64,000 nt of DNA. It comes from Parelaphostrongylus tenuis (taxonomy: Eukaryota > Nematoda > Chromadorea > Rhabditida > Metastrongylidae). Positions 1 to 11,474 of the stretch are shown here, piece by piece. The notes beneath the pieces are model-generated. The model did no database searches. It was not told the DNA's origin and saw only the letters and a program-made list of their open reading frames with translations. Where the stretch lies: positions 434,001-498,000 of the forward strand of contig JAHQIW010005581.1 in the NCBI GenBank assembly GCA_019055375.1, read 5' to 3'. The first letter of the stretch is position 1. Every line of letters starts with the position of its first letter. The translations under genes were made by a program, and so were the position numbers.

Positions 1-85
1 GATGCGAAAGTTTTGCTCATCACTCTACATCACTGGGTATATCTATAATATCATACCACCGCTAAAAGCGGTCAGATGAAAAAAA
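1..85 (+). repeat. tRNA-like repeat family C, tail fragment
   Basis: The stretch ttttgctcatcactctac followed by tcactgggtatat and ending near gctaaaagcggtcag matches the tail seen downstream of the tRNA-like heads near 16.65 kb and 45.05 kb. It lies inside or beside the first intron of the ribosomal protein SA gene. Confidence 0.7.
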
Positions 86-176
86 TTCCATCAGATTATT
101 ATTGTTTTTGAGCGAAATCTATATAAATTGTCAAAGGAAAATGTACATAAAATTTTAACGATATAGAAAAACCAAC

Positions 177-309
177 CATCGAAACGCCGTTGGTAGACGT
201 ACTGTTCCATTTGAAAATCAACATTCGCGGAACCGATGTGTGCTTTGGTTGCAATCAGCTTCAGGACATCGACATCAGACAGGATGAAGGGATCGAACCC
301 GCCCGACAT
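177..309 (-). CDS. RPSA: Ribosomal protein SA (uS2) first coding exon, partial gene
   Basis: Small-subunit ribosomal protein uS2 (laminin-receptor/RPSA; rps-0 in C. elegans), which sits at the head-platform junction of the 40S subunit. The exon reads MSGGFDPF, then DVLKLIATKAHIGS and VDFQMEQYVYQRRFDG; the block FQMEQYVYxRRFDG is the diagnostic N-terminal strand/helix of the family and aligns without gaps. It gives 44 codons plus one base and ends at a donor (gat g|gttggt), so the rest of the gene lies left of base 1. ATG is at 309. A T-rich acceptor (caatctcag at about 324) lies 14 bases upstream with no other start, as expected for a trans-spliced ribosomal protein gene. No second exon is visible in bases 1-176. 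Identity is firm from the motif; the truncation is simply the window edge. Confidence 0.93.
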
Positions 310-587
310 ATTGTTACCGAAAACTGAGATTGTTACTTTGAGAAATGTGAAAGTGAGAGAGCCCGAAGCAATGCGGGAGAGAAGAAACGAACGAACTTTG
401 GTGTGAACAAAGTGCAAAGCTTCGGGAAAAAAAATTTAACAGAGTCTTGTTTCACAGGGTCAAAAGTTTCGGTCTTATTCATTGATCAAGGCAACAGCAT
501 GAATCTAGAAAAAAAATTTATTTAAAGGCCCCGCTTTATTTAGAATTTCATCGGATCCGTCTTCATTGTGCGTTTTTCTTTATTGTT

Positions 588-800
588 GGATCCCACCACT
601 TTCAAGCCTAAATTCGTCTCTTCGTTTCCATTTGATCGTTGTAGGATAGTGGATGAGCGCGTCTCTTTGCAATCCCGAGGGTAGCCTGGCTATGGAAATG
701 CACAAGGCATTGTCCTTGACTCCCGGAGAAGGTTGGGGAGATGGAGTTCGGCTCCACGCGTGTCGTGACGAGCATCACAACCACTCGGCTATCGCGCCCG
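588..800 (+). repeat. Dispersed repeat family D, copy 1
   Basis: This roughly 200-bp unit is GC-richer than its surroundings and contains ctctttgcaatcccgagg, tagcctggctatgg and the end block gagcatcacaaccactcggc. Equivalent blocks recur near 7.2, 35.0, 36.0 and 40.6 kb. Open frames through it exist on both strands but differ among copies, so they are not taken as genes. Origin unknown. Confidence 0.75.
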
Positions 801-1497
801 TGTTCCACTTCTTTCTTTCAAAATCAACCTTGCGACCGTAGAGGCCGAGAAAACAAGAAGGAATTCAAGCGATTGGTAGTGTCGCGATTATAAGAAAATC
901 GCTTTTCAAACGGTTCCACTTAGTCTCTTGTTAGAATTGGAGAGGTAAAACGGGCTGTGATCGATGACAAATCTAAATATTCCCGCATGAGAAACTATTG
1001 GAATCGTAGGAGGTCTCGAAAAGATCGAACCGGTGAACAAAGAAGATTAATGACGTAAGAGAACGACACTACATCACCCGATCAGGGAAAATTAGCATTA
1101 GAACAGTCGCTCGACAATTGGCTACAATATTATATGTGCGTGAATTTGATACTCAGTCAACGTCACCAATAATTGGTCCCATATGGAATTTGCCATTACG
1201 GTACAATCAACTTTGTATGCCACTCTTTATTCGATATAGCTTATTCTTTTTATTTTATTTACCTTAATATTTATGGGAGTGTTGATTCTAGACAATGATT
1301 TTCCCTCGTAGTCTGTCTGACTCGTGAAACAGTTGCCGTTAAGGAAATGAACCGGCAAAAACGAAGAAAAGCTACTGTGGATGATTTATTCAGCCTGTTT
1401 TTTTTTCATGTGATATTGATCGTTCACTGAGCGTGGTTGGGTCGTTTATGATTTTTCCTTCATGTTTCGATCAATAAAATCATCTATTCCCTAAGAG

Positions 1498-1698
1498 AAT
1501 TGAGTGGTGAGCAAAAACACGGCCTTGGGCGGGAATCGAACCCGCGTTTCATCCATCCGGGGACGTTCAAATAGACATAAAGATGTTGAGGATTGAGTGG
1601 TAGAGCAAATGTGTCCCGGTGGTAATACCTGTCCCCGCTATGGATGAGACGCGGGTTTGATCCCGCCTGAGGCCGTGTTTTTGCTCACCACTCAGTTC
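1498..1698. repeat. tRNA-like foldback element (family B inverted pair)
   Basis: The left arm reads tgagtggtgagcaaaaacac then ggccttgggcgggaatcgaa; the right arm is its reverse complement, ending gaggccgtgtttttgctcac. Each arm carries a T-loop/B-box-like gcgggtttgat or its complement and a GAGGCC-type acceptor end, i.e. a tRNA-derived head in opposite orientations. The whole unit could fold as a long hairpin. Similar pairs occur at 37.3, 44.9 and 54.45 kb. Confidence 0.8.
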
Positions 1699-2040
1699 GC
1701 TTAGATCTCTATGAAACATCATAACACTGCGAAAAAAAACAGTAAAAATACTAGAATTTTGGAAAATCATTTATTGACACGATAATGTTCGTCCCGATTT
1801 CTACCATCACGTCAGAATTTGAAGAGAGTCACAAATTCCGTTTGGGAGATATTTGATGGTAAAATATAGGAATCACCTTCAAAAGAGTCAATTCCCAAGC
1901 AAGGCGGTTATCTAAGAATAGAAAAAAGCTGCACACGATTGTTCCCCCCTTTCCGAGGATTGTCGGCTCGTCTGATCTGACCTGACCACTAGGCTTTAGG
2001 GTTGCCACCGTACAAGGGAAGAGAGGAGTTAGAGGTTCCG

Positions 2041-2341
2041 ACATGGGTAGATCACAACACCGCCGAGGTCCTATAGTGGCTTAATCGCAAAATTTTTGAA
2101 ATCTGCTATGGGTAGATCACATTTTTGAGGCTCTCTCATTGATGGATCAAGAAAATTTTAACTCCTGTCATTGCTAGATCGCAAAATTTTGAGGTCCTGC
2201 CGTGGGTAGATCAGAAATATCGAGGTCCCGTCATTGGTGGATCACAGGCTTTTTGAGGTATTGTTATGGGCAGATCGAAAAAGCTTGGAATCCTATCATT
2301 AGCAGATCGCAGAATTTCCGAGGTCCTATCATGGTAGATCT
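2041..2341. repeat. Minisatellite, about nine units of roughly 32 bp
   Basis: Diverged tandem units follow the pattern gaggtcctgtcat, gggtagatc, rcaaaatttt. Unit lengths counted by eye are 29-33 bp and every unit keeps a GATC or close variant near its centre. It lies immediately upstream of the putative first exon of the TBC1D5-type gene, so it may be promoter-proximal. Confidence 0.8.
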
Positions 2342-2485
2342 AAAATCGATTATTAGAGTTCTCAGTGGAAATTCATTTTGTTCTCTGGCTGTGAGCTCCA
2401 TATGCTTTTGAAAGTTCTTGTGCGCTCTCAAATTTATTTCCTGACTATTTTTTTTTCAGAGAAAAAGAGGGTTTTATGCCATCAT

Positions 2486-5400
2486 ATGGCTGATGTGCTA
2501 CTAAGAAAATCAACCAGGTTACTTTAACCGACACTACTAACCGGATTTCTGCTCAATATGGACACTAATTTGAGAGAAAGAAAGGAAACGCTTGGGTTGG
2601 TCTGCACTTTTTTCTTTTTTTGTTTATGAGTCTTTACAAGTGCTTTTACACCACAGAAAAGCTGATTCAACAGGAATAACTACGTTTCGATCCTCAGCAA
2701 CCAAGTAACAGACGAAAATCTGAAAGCGTTCTGTCTCAAAGGCGGCCTACGCACGTCCAATCTTCGATCTGTCGTGTGGAGAGTGAGTAGGAGCTTGGCT
2801 TATCATTTACCTTTGTGGGTTCTTGTCCTTTATATAGAGACAAATGAATGTGCGACCCTATCAGCTGAACAAGAACTTTTTCTAGAAGTGTCAGTAATCA
2901 TTCGGAACCACAAATTTCTGGATAGAGCTGTGTGTTGCCGGTTTTTTCAAAAGATCCTTTTATGATGCTGTAAGATTCAGAGAGAAATTTTGTTTCACAT
3001 TGGTCACGCAATTCAACTACAACTTCGCCGGAAGCACGAGTAGCACACGATCGTGTGGAGGAAATCTTGTAGTATCAGAGTCATACGTTTAATCTGATCT
3101 GCATTTTGTTTTTCAAGCGAAGAAGAAATTCCAGAAAGAGCACTTGCATGTGAGAAAATCAATCGATCGTCGCGTTAGCCCACTTCCCGCCCCACCCCCG
3201 CGGCCCGTGAATTGGCTAAAGAGCTCATGATTGCGTATGTGAATCAATATTATTTTCCATGCTACACTGCAGAAAAACGGTCTTTCCAGTGAGTAAACAT
3301 AGCATTGGAATCATTGAAATTTGCATTATCGAATGGTTACCAGCAGTCTAAAGAGAGCCATGCCTGGTGAGGTGTAAAACACAAATGTTTTCTTACTGCT
3401 ATAATGCTATCAAAAGAGCTTTTCCAAAAGGCAGATACAGTTTTGAATTCCTAGAGACTTGTACTATCGAAGGAGTACCGGCAGTCTAAGCTAAGGGTTT
3501 TCTTCAGCGGAATGTAAGCGAGATTAGAAAAAACGCGTGTTCGTGTGAGACACAATTTTATTCAGGATTTTATAGCGTTATAAAAGTTTTGAAAAACAGG
3601 CTATATATAGCGCTAGCCAGAGATTTAAACTTTCGAATGATTATTAACACTCTTATGAAAAGTTGTTCTTGTCCAGCGAATAGGCTCGAATATTCATCTG
3701 TCGTCACATAAAGGACAAGTACCCCTTTGTGTCAGCTTTATACTGTGTCATTGTTGGTCCATAGGTTTTTTTACTGAAATGTTACCATTTGAACACCGTT
3801 ATTCTTGCTCCAATTCTGGTTCAGATTCATTTGAAATGCTTGCCGATCTCAAAAGTCGAATGGATACCGGTTGCAAGTCGCACGAGGAAATTGTATGCCG
3901 AATTGAAGCAAAAGAATATAGCGAATCCGCACGATGAAACCTTCTGCCAAGATCCTCAAATCAATAACCCTCTTGACCAGACCGATCACGTAAGCTTCAG
4001 TTTTTTCTAGTTTTTTTTTACCCCCTTTCTTCTTTTCTCTTGCATTACTCTTTTTTTTTTCTACATCTAATTTAATTTCCCATATTTTCTTCCTATACTG
4101 TTACGAAACTATTGGCCTAGTTTGGGCGGTAGAGTCTTCAGTTAGTACTGTAGCTCACTTACGTAACGATGAACGTTGTAAAATGTCAAATATTCTAATT
4201 CGGAGATTTGCTATCACACAATATCATGAAAACATGAATTTAGGAGAATTAGTCCTTTTTTTTAGTACATTTTTAATTTTATTAGACGAGAGATGTGAAA
4301 CATTGTCTAGATTTACGCTTATTTATTGCAATCTCAGGGTTCATTGTGCTTTAAAGTTTGCGCTAACAATGTACAATGGTGATTATTTGGTTTGATGATG
4401 CCTAAATCGCAATAACTTCAAGAAAGAGAGTCACAGCTGCTGCCGCTGTTTTTCAAGTGCAGCCAGATAAATACTTTGAATGTGACAGATATCCACGAAA
4501 GTGCTGGAAAAACTTGAAAAGCTGAAGCTCTCGGTGTTGACCAATCCCTGATGGATGCGCTATGCAGTCGAGTTCAAGTTTCGTTTGAGGTGACTTGATG
4601 CATATTCGGCCTTTATAATGACTCGTAGTGACTCACCGATCTATCAAATCAGTGCTGCTGCCGACTCCGGAGGGTTGGAAAGTTTGGTGAGCCTTGATCA
4701 CAGGATCGAAGCATCGACCACGTGAGCATCGCAGTGCACCTGTAACCATTGCGCCACAGGCCCACGGAAGAACTTTTTTAACCTATCTCAGATAAATCTC
4801 AATTCCAAATCAGTTATAGTGTGCATTGGGGAGATTCTGTCTCACAGAACTATCCCTCAGTACTCTCGAACTTCAAAAAAAAATCACATTGGAATTTTAC
4901 GAAATAAACAATAAGTTTTTCTTCCAGAAACCCATGGCAGCAATACTTTGCGGATCATGACCTGCGTGATCTCATTGCGAAAGATGTTGGCAGGACGTAA
5001 ATATACATTTCATATAGCCGAATTACGTCATTTTCTGTTTGAAGATGATCTTTTTCCACCTTTCAGTTTTCCTGAACTTGAATTTTTCCAACATGAGCAC
5101 GTCCGTCGAATGATGTGCGATATTCTTTTGATTTATGCCAAAGAGAACCCTTTCGTATCGTATAAACAGGTACGCTTATTTCTCTAGAGTTATGCATTGG
5201 TGGAGATACTAGCATTTAGGGAATGCACGAGATTCTTGCTCCAATTATCTTTGTGCTCTTCTCTGATCAACAGTCTTTCTCTCACTGTAAAGAAAGCGGA
5301 GGTTTAAAGTGTGCTTATCACTCCATATACAAAAATATTGAAATTACTATTTCGACTTCATATATGTGATCCTTCAGGATGCTATCATCAGATGATTGTT

Positions 5401-8400
5401 CGATTTTATCACATGTCTATGATCCGACATACTTGGAAAACGATAGCTAGTATGTCGTACACTTACTAGACTTTGAAGTTTGACCATCATCATCTTCATA
5501 TTCAATAATGCTGAGTGATACGAAAATTTTGAAGACCAGGCAGGAACCAAGCTCGCATTTCACCCTTTCGGGGTGGTGTGTTAACCAACTGCACCACCGA
5601 CGCCCTTGCTCTGCCATCACTTATTTTTAGAACGCATCGATCTGCGAGCAACCAGCCGTAAACGGTTTGGCTTAGCAGCACATATCGGCATTGATCACTG
5701 CGCTGACATATATTGGATATGTGAATAATCAACTTGTAATCTGTTTATCCAAACGCCTTCGTCGTGCTGTAATATTATGAATATACATAATATAATATAC
5801 ATATATATATATATATATATCCAGTGACCGCATGTGGCGCAGTGGTTAGAGGTGCCCTGCGTCGCACACGAGGTCAGTGGTTCGATCTCGCGCTCATGGC
5901 TCACCAAGCCATCCATCCCTGCGGGATCGGTAAATTGGTACCAGACAGGTCTCAGACTTGTCTGGGAGGATAAGCAGCACTAACTCGGTTCATCGGGAGG
6001 CCACCGCGAGTCATTGTAAAGGCCAGATGTGCATTCAATCACCTCAAACGAAGTTATTGAAGTCGAATACATGGCGCATCCCTCAGAGATCGATCAAAGC
6101 CGAGAGCTTTATCGTTTATATATATCCAGTAATGCTGGATTATATGCAAGACTTTGGACTGCAGCCGAGAATCAAACCCGCATTTAACCCTTTCTGGGAC
6201 GCATGCTAACCAGTTGCACTACCGATGCTCCTGTTTTGCTTTCACTTATTCTTCATCGTCATCTCTACTTTGTGAATGCTCTGGCATTTTTAGTGCCATG
6301 TTTTGTGAAATCATGCTTGAATTGGCTAAGTGGTATGAAGATGGATCACCAGCGGGGTCTTCATCAAAAACCTTCAATGAAACGGGACCGTATATGCGGT
6401 AAGTTAAGATTAGCAGATTTGCTAAGCATTAGACCTTGTTTTTCTCGCGTAATATCTAGACTTCAGGATTCAAGATGCGGTTCCAGCTAGCGAAATAATG
6501 CGTGAGTTGTGCGCTATAGGTGAACGTTTACATGCGGTCGATCCGATTCTGTCGGATCATCTACGTAATTTCGATATTCCACCACAGTTGTATGGAATGT
6601 ATGTTCATTGGGTCTACTATCTCTACTATTTTTTCTTCAGTGTTATAAAAAGAACTCTAACAAACAGAGTTCAGTCATAGTATCAACAAATAATGTACGG
6701 AAATTGGCGTTGAGCGATTGTGTTTCCTAATATGCCCTTTCCATATGCGGCGCATAAAATCTGTTTCATATTCAGCCGATGGCTACGACTACTATTTGGG
6801 AGAGAGTTTGCAATACATGATCTCCTATATGTTTGGGATGTTATTCTATGTGATCGACCAATCTCAAGGATGGTGGAGTGCATATACATCGCAATGCTCG
6901 TACAAATTCGACATCTTTGTTGGTTTAATGTTTTCTATTGATATTTACACGTCTTTACAGAAACCCGCAGTTTCATATGTAACTTGCAAATGCCAATTCA
7001 TTATAGTACGAAAATGAATGGGCGCCTGGGAAAGACAGTAGTTACCTGTCAGTGTGATCTGTATACTTTATATACATACATATATATATATATACATGTA
7101 TACATATGTACATATATATATATATATATGCATATGCGTATACATCTTACCACTTCGTTATAGATCTTCACAGTTTTTTTTTTTAATGTGCAGATCTCAG
7201 TACTTCTAACATCCAGTCATTTTTTTTTTGTTTTTTTCCTTGAAGATCACAACACCGCTTGAGCTCGTCTCCTTTTAATCTCGTGGATAGCTGGCTGTGG
7301 CGTTCTATAGCGTTTCCGTTCTTGACTGCCGGAGAACGTTGGCGGGTAGGGTCGGCAATGTGCATCACAACCACTCGGCCCTGTTGACCTCTTGTACACA
7401 TATATACATTCGTTCTTACATGTGTATATGTATTCTAACGTTCTCAACAGAACCGGTAATATCATGCATATGTAGAAATAGTGGGCATAGGGTGAAATTT
7501 CTCAATCAAGAAAACTATTTCCAATGTCGTGTGATGTCACATCATATTGATAAAGTTATAGTCCATTGAGAAAGAAGCAAATGGCACAAGATTTTTATCG
7601 TTTGCTGGAAGTGTTCAGCCAAATAATGGCATATAGAAAATAGTTCATAGCATGATATTCCCACTTCACGCGATTCGAATTCGCGTGCGTATTCAGCAAT
7701 TACCTGAACAATTTTCGTTTCACATAGATTTTTGTTTGATATTTATAGGATATTAAGTTGGAAAGAAAGTTCTGAGGCACTTGTAAAAAATTGAAAATTT
7801 GTGCGTAAAATCAAGCAAAACAGTACTGACTTTTCTTCAAAATAAAGGCCATCGTTTCCTACGGCTTTCTGCCATCGGTCCGCCAAGTTTCGGATCCGTT
7901 CGAGGTACCATTCCTTCGACTTCGAATCAAAGAACTCTTCACGTGCTTCCTCAACTTCATCGATAATTTCAAAATGGACGTCCTGAACGAAGATTGTTTT
8001 GAAGGTCAAGATCTAGGGTATTAAAGCGTTAAAACCAGCGTCGAGCAGTAGATTGCTTGTTGTGCCTTCCCCTTCAAGTTCGTTGATTTCATTGACTGCA
8101 GCTCGTTGTGAAGGCCCTTTCTCCAATTATGACGCAGTAAAACACGAACTTTGCTAGTATTGTTGGACTTGGCGAAGGGTTGTAACAAAGTGAAAATGAA
8201 GACGAATAATATCTAGGACTTCAGTGGGAATATCCCGCATAAGAAACTGTAACATTCTCATAATATGCATGGGAGTTATCTCATGCTTATTTAGATGTCT
8301 CAAACTTTCTTTCTAACCCTAGTAATTTAGCCTATAACTTGCGGATAGCTCTCATAATGTATTTCCAGATTCCCAAAGTCATTCGTGTCTACAGAGTGAT

Positions 8401-8806
8401 GTCAAATCATTGGGTGTAATTTAGGCATTCTCATTATTCCGATCCCACTCATATTAGATAAATACAAACTCTTCTGCACTTCCCAAATCTTTCTCTACCA
8501 ACACTGGCGTGTGTGCTTCATATACTTGAATATCATGCGAACATATTGAGAGCACAGTCAATATACAACACGGCACCTGATGGAGATATTCAAGTGGATA
8601 AAATTGATTGTCCGCCCTTCATTGCTATGGGTTTTTATATGACTTATTTCGACTTTTAGGCTCCCAAATAGATCCTGCTTCTTTATGTTGTACTTTTTAC
8701 CTTATAAAATTCTACGTCGACCCAGCACCTTGCTTTTGATAACCTTCGTTTCCAACTGATCGGCCACGGGCCTCCACATATATGTGCATCTGTCTGGTCT
8801 AAATAC

Positions 8807-8837
<31 letters not shown>

Positions 8838-11474
8838 GATGCATAATATCATATATATGCATGTATATGAGCACATGTGGCGCTGTGGTTAGAGGTGCTT
8901 TGCGTCGCACACGAGGTCAACGGTTCGATTTCGCGCTCATGGCTCACCAAGCCATCCATCCCTCCGGGGTCGATAAATTACTGCCAGACAGCTCTCAGAT
9001 TTGTCTGGGAGGATAGGAAGCACTCGGTTCAGCGGGAGGCCACCGCGAGTCATTGTAAAGGCCAGATATGCATTCAATCACCTCAAAGAAAGTTAAAAAT
9101 TGAAGTTGAATGCATGGCGCATCTCTCAGGGATTGATCAACGCCGAGAGCTATATCCTTCATTTTATATGCATTTGTACATGTGCATATCCGTTATACAT
9201 GATTTACACCAAAACTACTATCAGCATTACTTCTCCTTTCCTACACATAGTCAATTATTGACTTTGTAAGTAGTACACAACTGAAACGCCTTTTTTCTTG
9301 ACGAGGCGCTTGGGGCATTCTCATATTGGTCGCTGTGTTGACCTGTACCCCATATCTTTTTTTCTTTCTTGTCGAGTATAACTTGATGGTTTTGATGGTG
9401 ACTGTTCACTTATGTTTATTACGTACCCTTTAGTGCTACAATCTGACTATGGTGGTTGCTTGCAATACTTGATGAGATATCCTCCAATCATGGATGTCTC
9501 GGCGTTCATTCAGGAGGCTCTGCACTATAGAAATCCTAAAGTATGGGCAATTGCCATTCTGCACTTTTTCCCTTTATTTCGATGTATTTCATCCTTCTGT
9601 ATCATGATGTTTATCTTTCAGAAGTATGCAAGTCAGCAATTGGGTGTCAATTCTCTGGGAAATTTTTCCCACCTTACTATTACCGGTGCACACCATCCAA
9701 ATCGTTCTCGCCAAGAATTTCTAATGTCCAATAAACTAATGGAACGATGAGGCAGTCAGTAATCTTCGTAACATAACGTCTTCCGTTTTTTCGAAAGTGA
9801 AGAATTCTGTGCTCGAAAAACCCTGTAGGATAATTTTTTACTTTTTCACATCTATTCACTCTCAGTCTAGTACTGTGTTCACGATCTAGTTATTTCAGTA
9901 TCACCGACAGTTTCAACATTAGCATCTCCTAGGAGTGTTATGGAGAGTGCATCCGGACCGCCGACATGGGAAAGGGTAAGAGTTCACATTCGAAAGCTAA
10001 TGCTGTTGTTTATTACGTGTATCATTTAGGAAATTCTTCTTATGGAAGAACAAATTGCATGTCTTCAAACTAAAGTAAACGAAAAGGATATCATTTGTGC
10101 ACAGGCCGCACAGGAAATTGGTGATTTTTTCGCAGCCACTCCATATCTACCTCCACTTCAACTATACTGTCCTCATTTGAGACGTTGGTTTGTATGCGGC
10201 CCCATATTAGCTGATTTCAACTCATATGTAGGGGATTATGGATTTCTAATTTGAATGGGATCTAACTCATATTTAGCCTTTTTTTGCGTCCATTGTTGAA
10301 TTTTACACTTTCAAATTAGTCTAAAGAGTGTACTTTTCGAAGTGGTTAGAGGTGCCCTGCGTCGCGCACAAGGTCAATGGCTCTATCTCGCACTCATGGC
10401 TCACCAAGTCATCTATTCCTCTGAGCTCGGTAAGTTGGTAGGTACCGGACGATTATCAGACTTATCTGGGAGGATAAGCAGCACTGACTCGATGGAGCGG
10501 AAAGTCATCGCGAGTCATTGTAAAGGCCAGATATGCACTTAACCACCTCAGACGAAAGGTAAAATTGAAGACGAAATCACGGCGCATCCCTCAAGGATTG
10601 ATCAACTCCGAGAGCTTTATCCTTTGATATGATATGAGTGATCTTTATGAAATCAAGCAAAGGGGTGTCCTATACAATTCTTATCAAGTACAAGTTTTCT
10701 CGTTTTGCAGTGACGGACTTTCGTTTTTGAAAATACCAGATTTTTTTCCATTAGTGCTCATGTTTCCGACAGCGCAGCGATTGTGGAGGTGGAATTACGT
10801 CCAGCAACACTACAGAATGTTATCAGTAATATCTTTGATATTAGGTGTTAGTACACTTGTGTTAGAATAACTAAAGTCTTGTACTTTGTTTCCGAGTTTT
10901 TTGCTTTCAGCCACTTCGAAAATTAAGATAACATCTTGAAGATCGTATACTGCTCGAAAGCATTAAGCAAGGTCTCTTCTGCACAAGTGTCAAGTAAAAC
11001 CCACAGTAGTTCAGTAATTTACGCACTGATGGTTATAAAAACTGTTAATCTCATTACTATAGACAATATAGTATTTTTATGGGTTCCCTTCTCATCTTTC
11101 CTTTTGTGGTTCTGATAATTTAGATTTCTCCAGAATGGTGTGTTGGAACAATTGCGCAAAGGTACTGAGCACACAGTCTCTGAACTCTGTGAAAAACTCA
11201 TGGAAATCAAAAGAAGGATCACCACGGTTTACCCTAATGGTGGGTTTGTTTCCTTATGCGACCGCGTCTTTCCTCGTAGTATAGGTTCGTCATGTGTGTA
11301 CTTTCAATATATGTTTTCTTTCTCCGATCCTAATTACGTTTATTGTACAATACAATAGTTAAGTATATTGAGGACAAATGGTCTTCAGGACAGTATATGG
11401 CTAGTATACCGCAGCCACGTCATATTCAACGAGAAAATGAAATGGTCGATCTCAGACTGCCTTCTAAAAAATGA
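2486..11474 (+). CDS. TBC1D5: TBC1D5-type Rab GTPase-activating protein
   Basis: A TBC-domain GAP of the TBC1D5 family, which in animals acts with retromer (VPS29/VPS35) to switch off RAB7 on endosomes. Exons: 2486-2517 (start exon, tentative), 2674-2782, 3825-3989, 4928-4996, 5067-5169, 5220-5308, 5378-5449, 6294-6398, 6467-6598, 6776-6918, 9434-9540, 9622-9685, 9899-9975, 10030-10187, 10755-10844, 11124-11239, 11389-11474; about 560 residues against roughly 800 in mammals. Visible in order: NNY and LRTSNLRSVVWR, INNPLDQ, the arginine finger IAKDVGRT (Arg codon 4992), FFQHEHVRR, the glutamine finger YKQGMHE (Gln codon 5167), RWLRLLFGREF, LLYVWDVILCDR and YLMRYPPIMDV, then a C-terminal coiled-coil-like part. 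The catalytic pair is intact. Phases agree everywhere except at 3989/4928 (frame +2). The start exon MADVLLRKST has a poor donor (gttact) and the 10187 donor is a choice between alternatives. Confidence 0.9.
4523..4763 (-). repeat. SINE family A, copy 1 (in TBC1D5 intron)
   Basis: Reverse copy of the roughly 300-bp tRNA-derived element: begins gaagctctcggtgttgacc and ends near ttgcgccacaggccc, which is the reverse of a tRNA-like head (A-box-like tggcgcagtgg, B-box-like ggttcgat). Confidence 0.8.
5510..5700 (-). repeat. tRNA-like repeat family C (in TBC1D5 intron)
   Basis: On the minus strand a tRNA-like head starts gcgtcggtggtgcagttgg. The flanking block gagcaaccagccgtaaacgg recurs near 16.81 kb, next to another family C copy. 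Confidence 0.65.
5829..6114 (+). repeat. SINE family A, copy 2, near full length
   Basis: The best reference copy in the window. A tRNA-like head (tggcgcagtggttagagg, then agtggttcgatctcgcgctc) is followed by a body with gtctgggaggataagcagc, gccaccgcgagtcattgtaa and a tail ending gccgagagcttta. No poly-A tail or clear target-site duplication was identified. It lies in a TBC1D5 intron. Confidence 0.88.
6140..6240 (-). repeat. tRNA-like repeat family C fragment
   Basis: Contains gagaatcaaacccgcattta and ctaaccagttgcactaccga, the reverse of a tRNA-like B box and A box. It directly follows SINE A copy 2 and precedes the exon at 6294. Confidence 0.6.
7078..7130. repeat. (TA)n/(CATA)n microsatellite
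   Basis: Alternating TA with ACATA interruptions inside the long TBC1D5 intron. Smaller TA runs lie at about 5801-5821 and 8807-8836. Confidence 0.85.
7190..7392 (+). repeat. Dispersed repeat family D, copy 2
   Basis: Shares the tail gcatcacaaccactcggcc, a tgactgccggagaacgttgg block and a T-rich leader with the other D copies. Intronic in TBC1D5. Confidence 0.7.
7753..8320 (-). mobile_element. Internally deleted mariner element
   Basis: Ends are inverted: ttggaaagaaagttctgagg on the left and the complement of a gaaagaaagtttgag block on the right. On the minus strand the 3' part encodes a mariner transposase C terminus (DEVEEAREEFFDSKSKEW, then LADRWQKAVGNDGLYFEE). The 5' part keeps N-terminal traces up to a SGRP-like motif, then jumps to the C-terminal region, so the catalytic core is missing. 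Not capable of self-mobilisation. A sister copy is at 18.64 kb. Confidence 0.85.
8870..9158 (+). repeat. SINE family A, copy 3
   Basis: tRNA-like head cacatgtggcgctgtggtta with body and tail as in the 5.83-kb copy (gtctgggaggataggaagc; gccgagagctata). Preceded by a TA run; intronic in TBC1D5. Confidence 0.87.
10337..10624 (+). repeat. SINE family A, copy 4
   Basis: Head cgaagtggttagaggtgccc, body gtctgggaggataagcagc-like, tail ccgagagctttat. It sits between the two C-terminal exons of TBC1D5 at 10187 and 10755. Confidence 0.85.

Noticed and set aside
2041..2341. CRISPR-like array
   Set aside because: Units are contiguous, diverged tandem repeats without unique spacers, in a eukaryotic genome with no cas genes.
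8877..9269. 130-codon open frame on the plus strand
   Set aside because: It lies almost wholly within SINE A copy 3; equivalent frames are broken in the other eleven copies.
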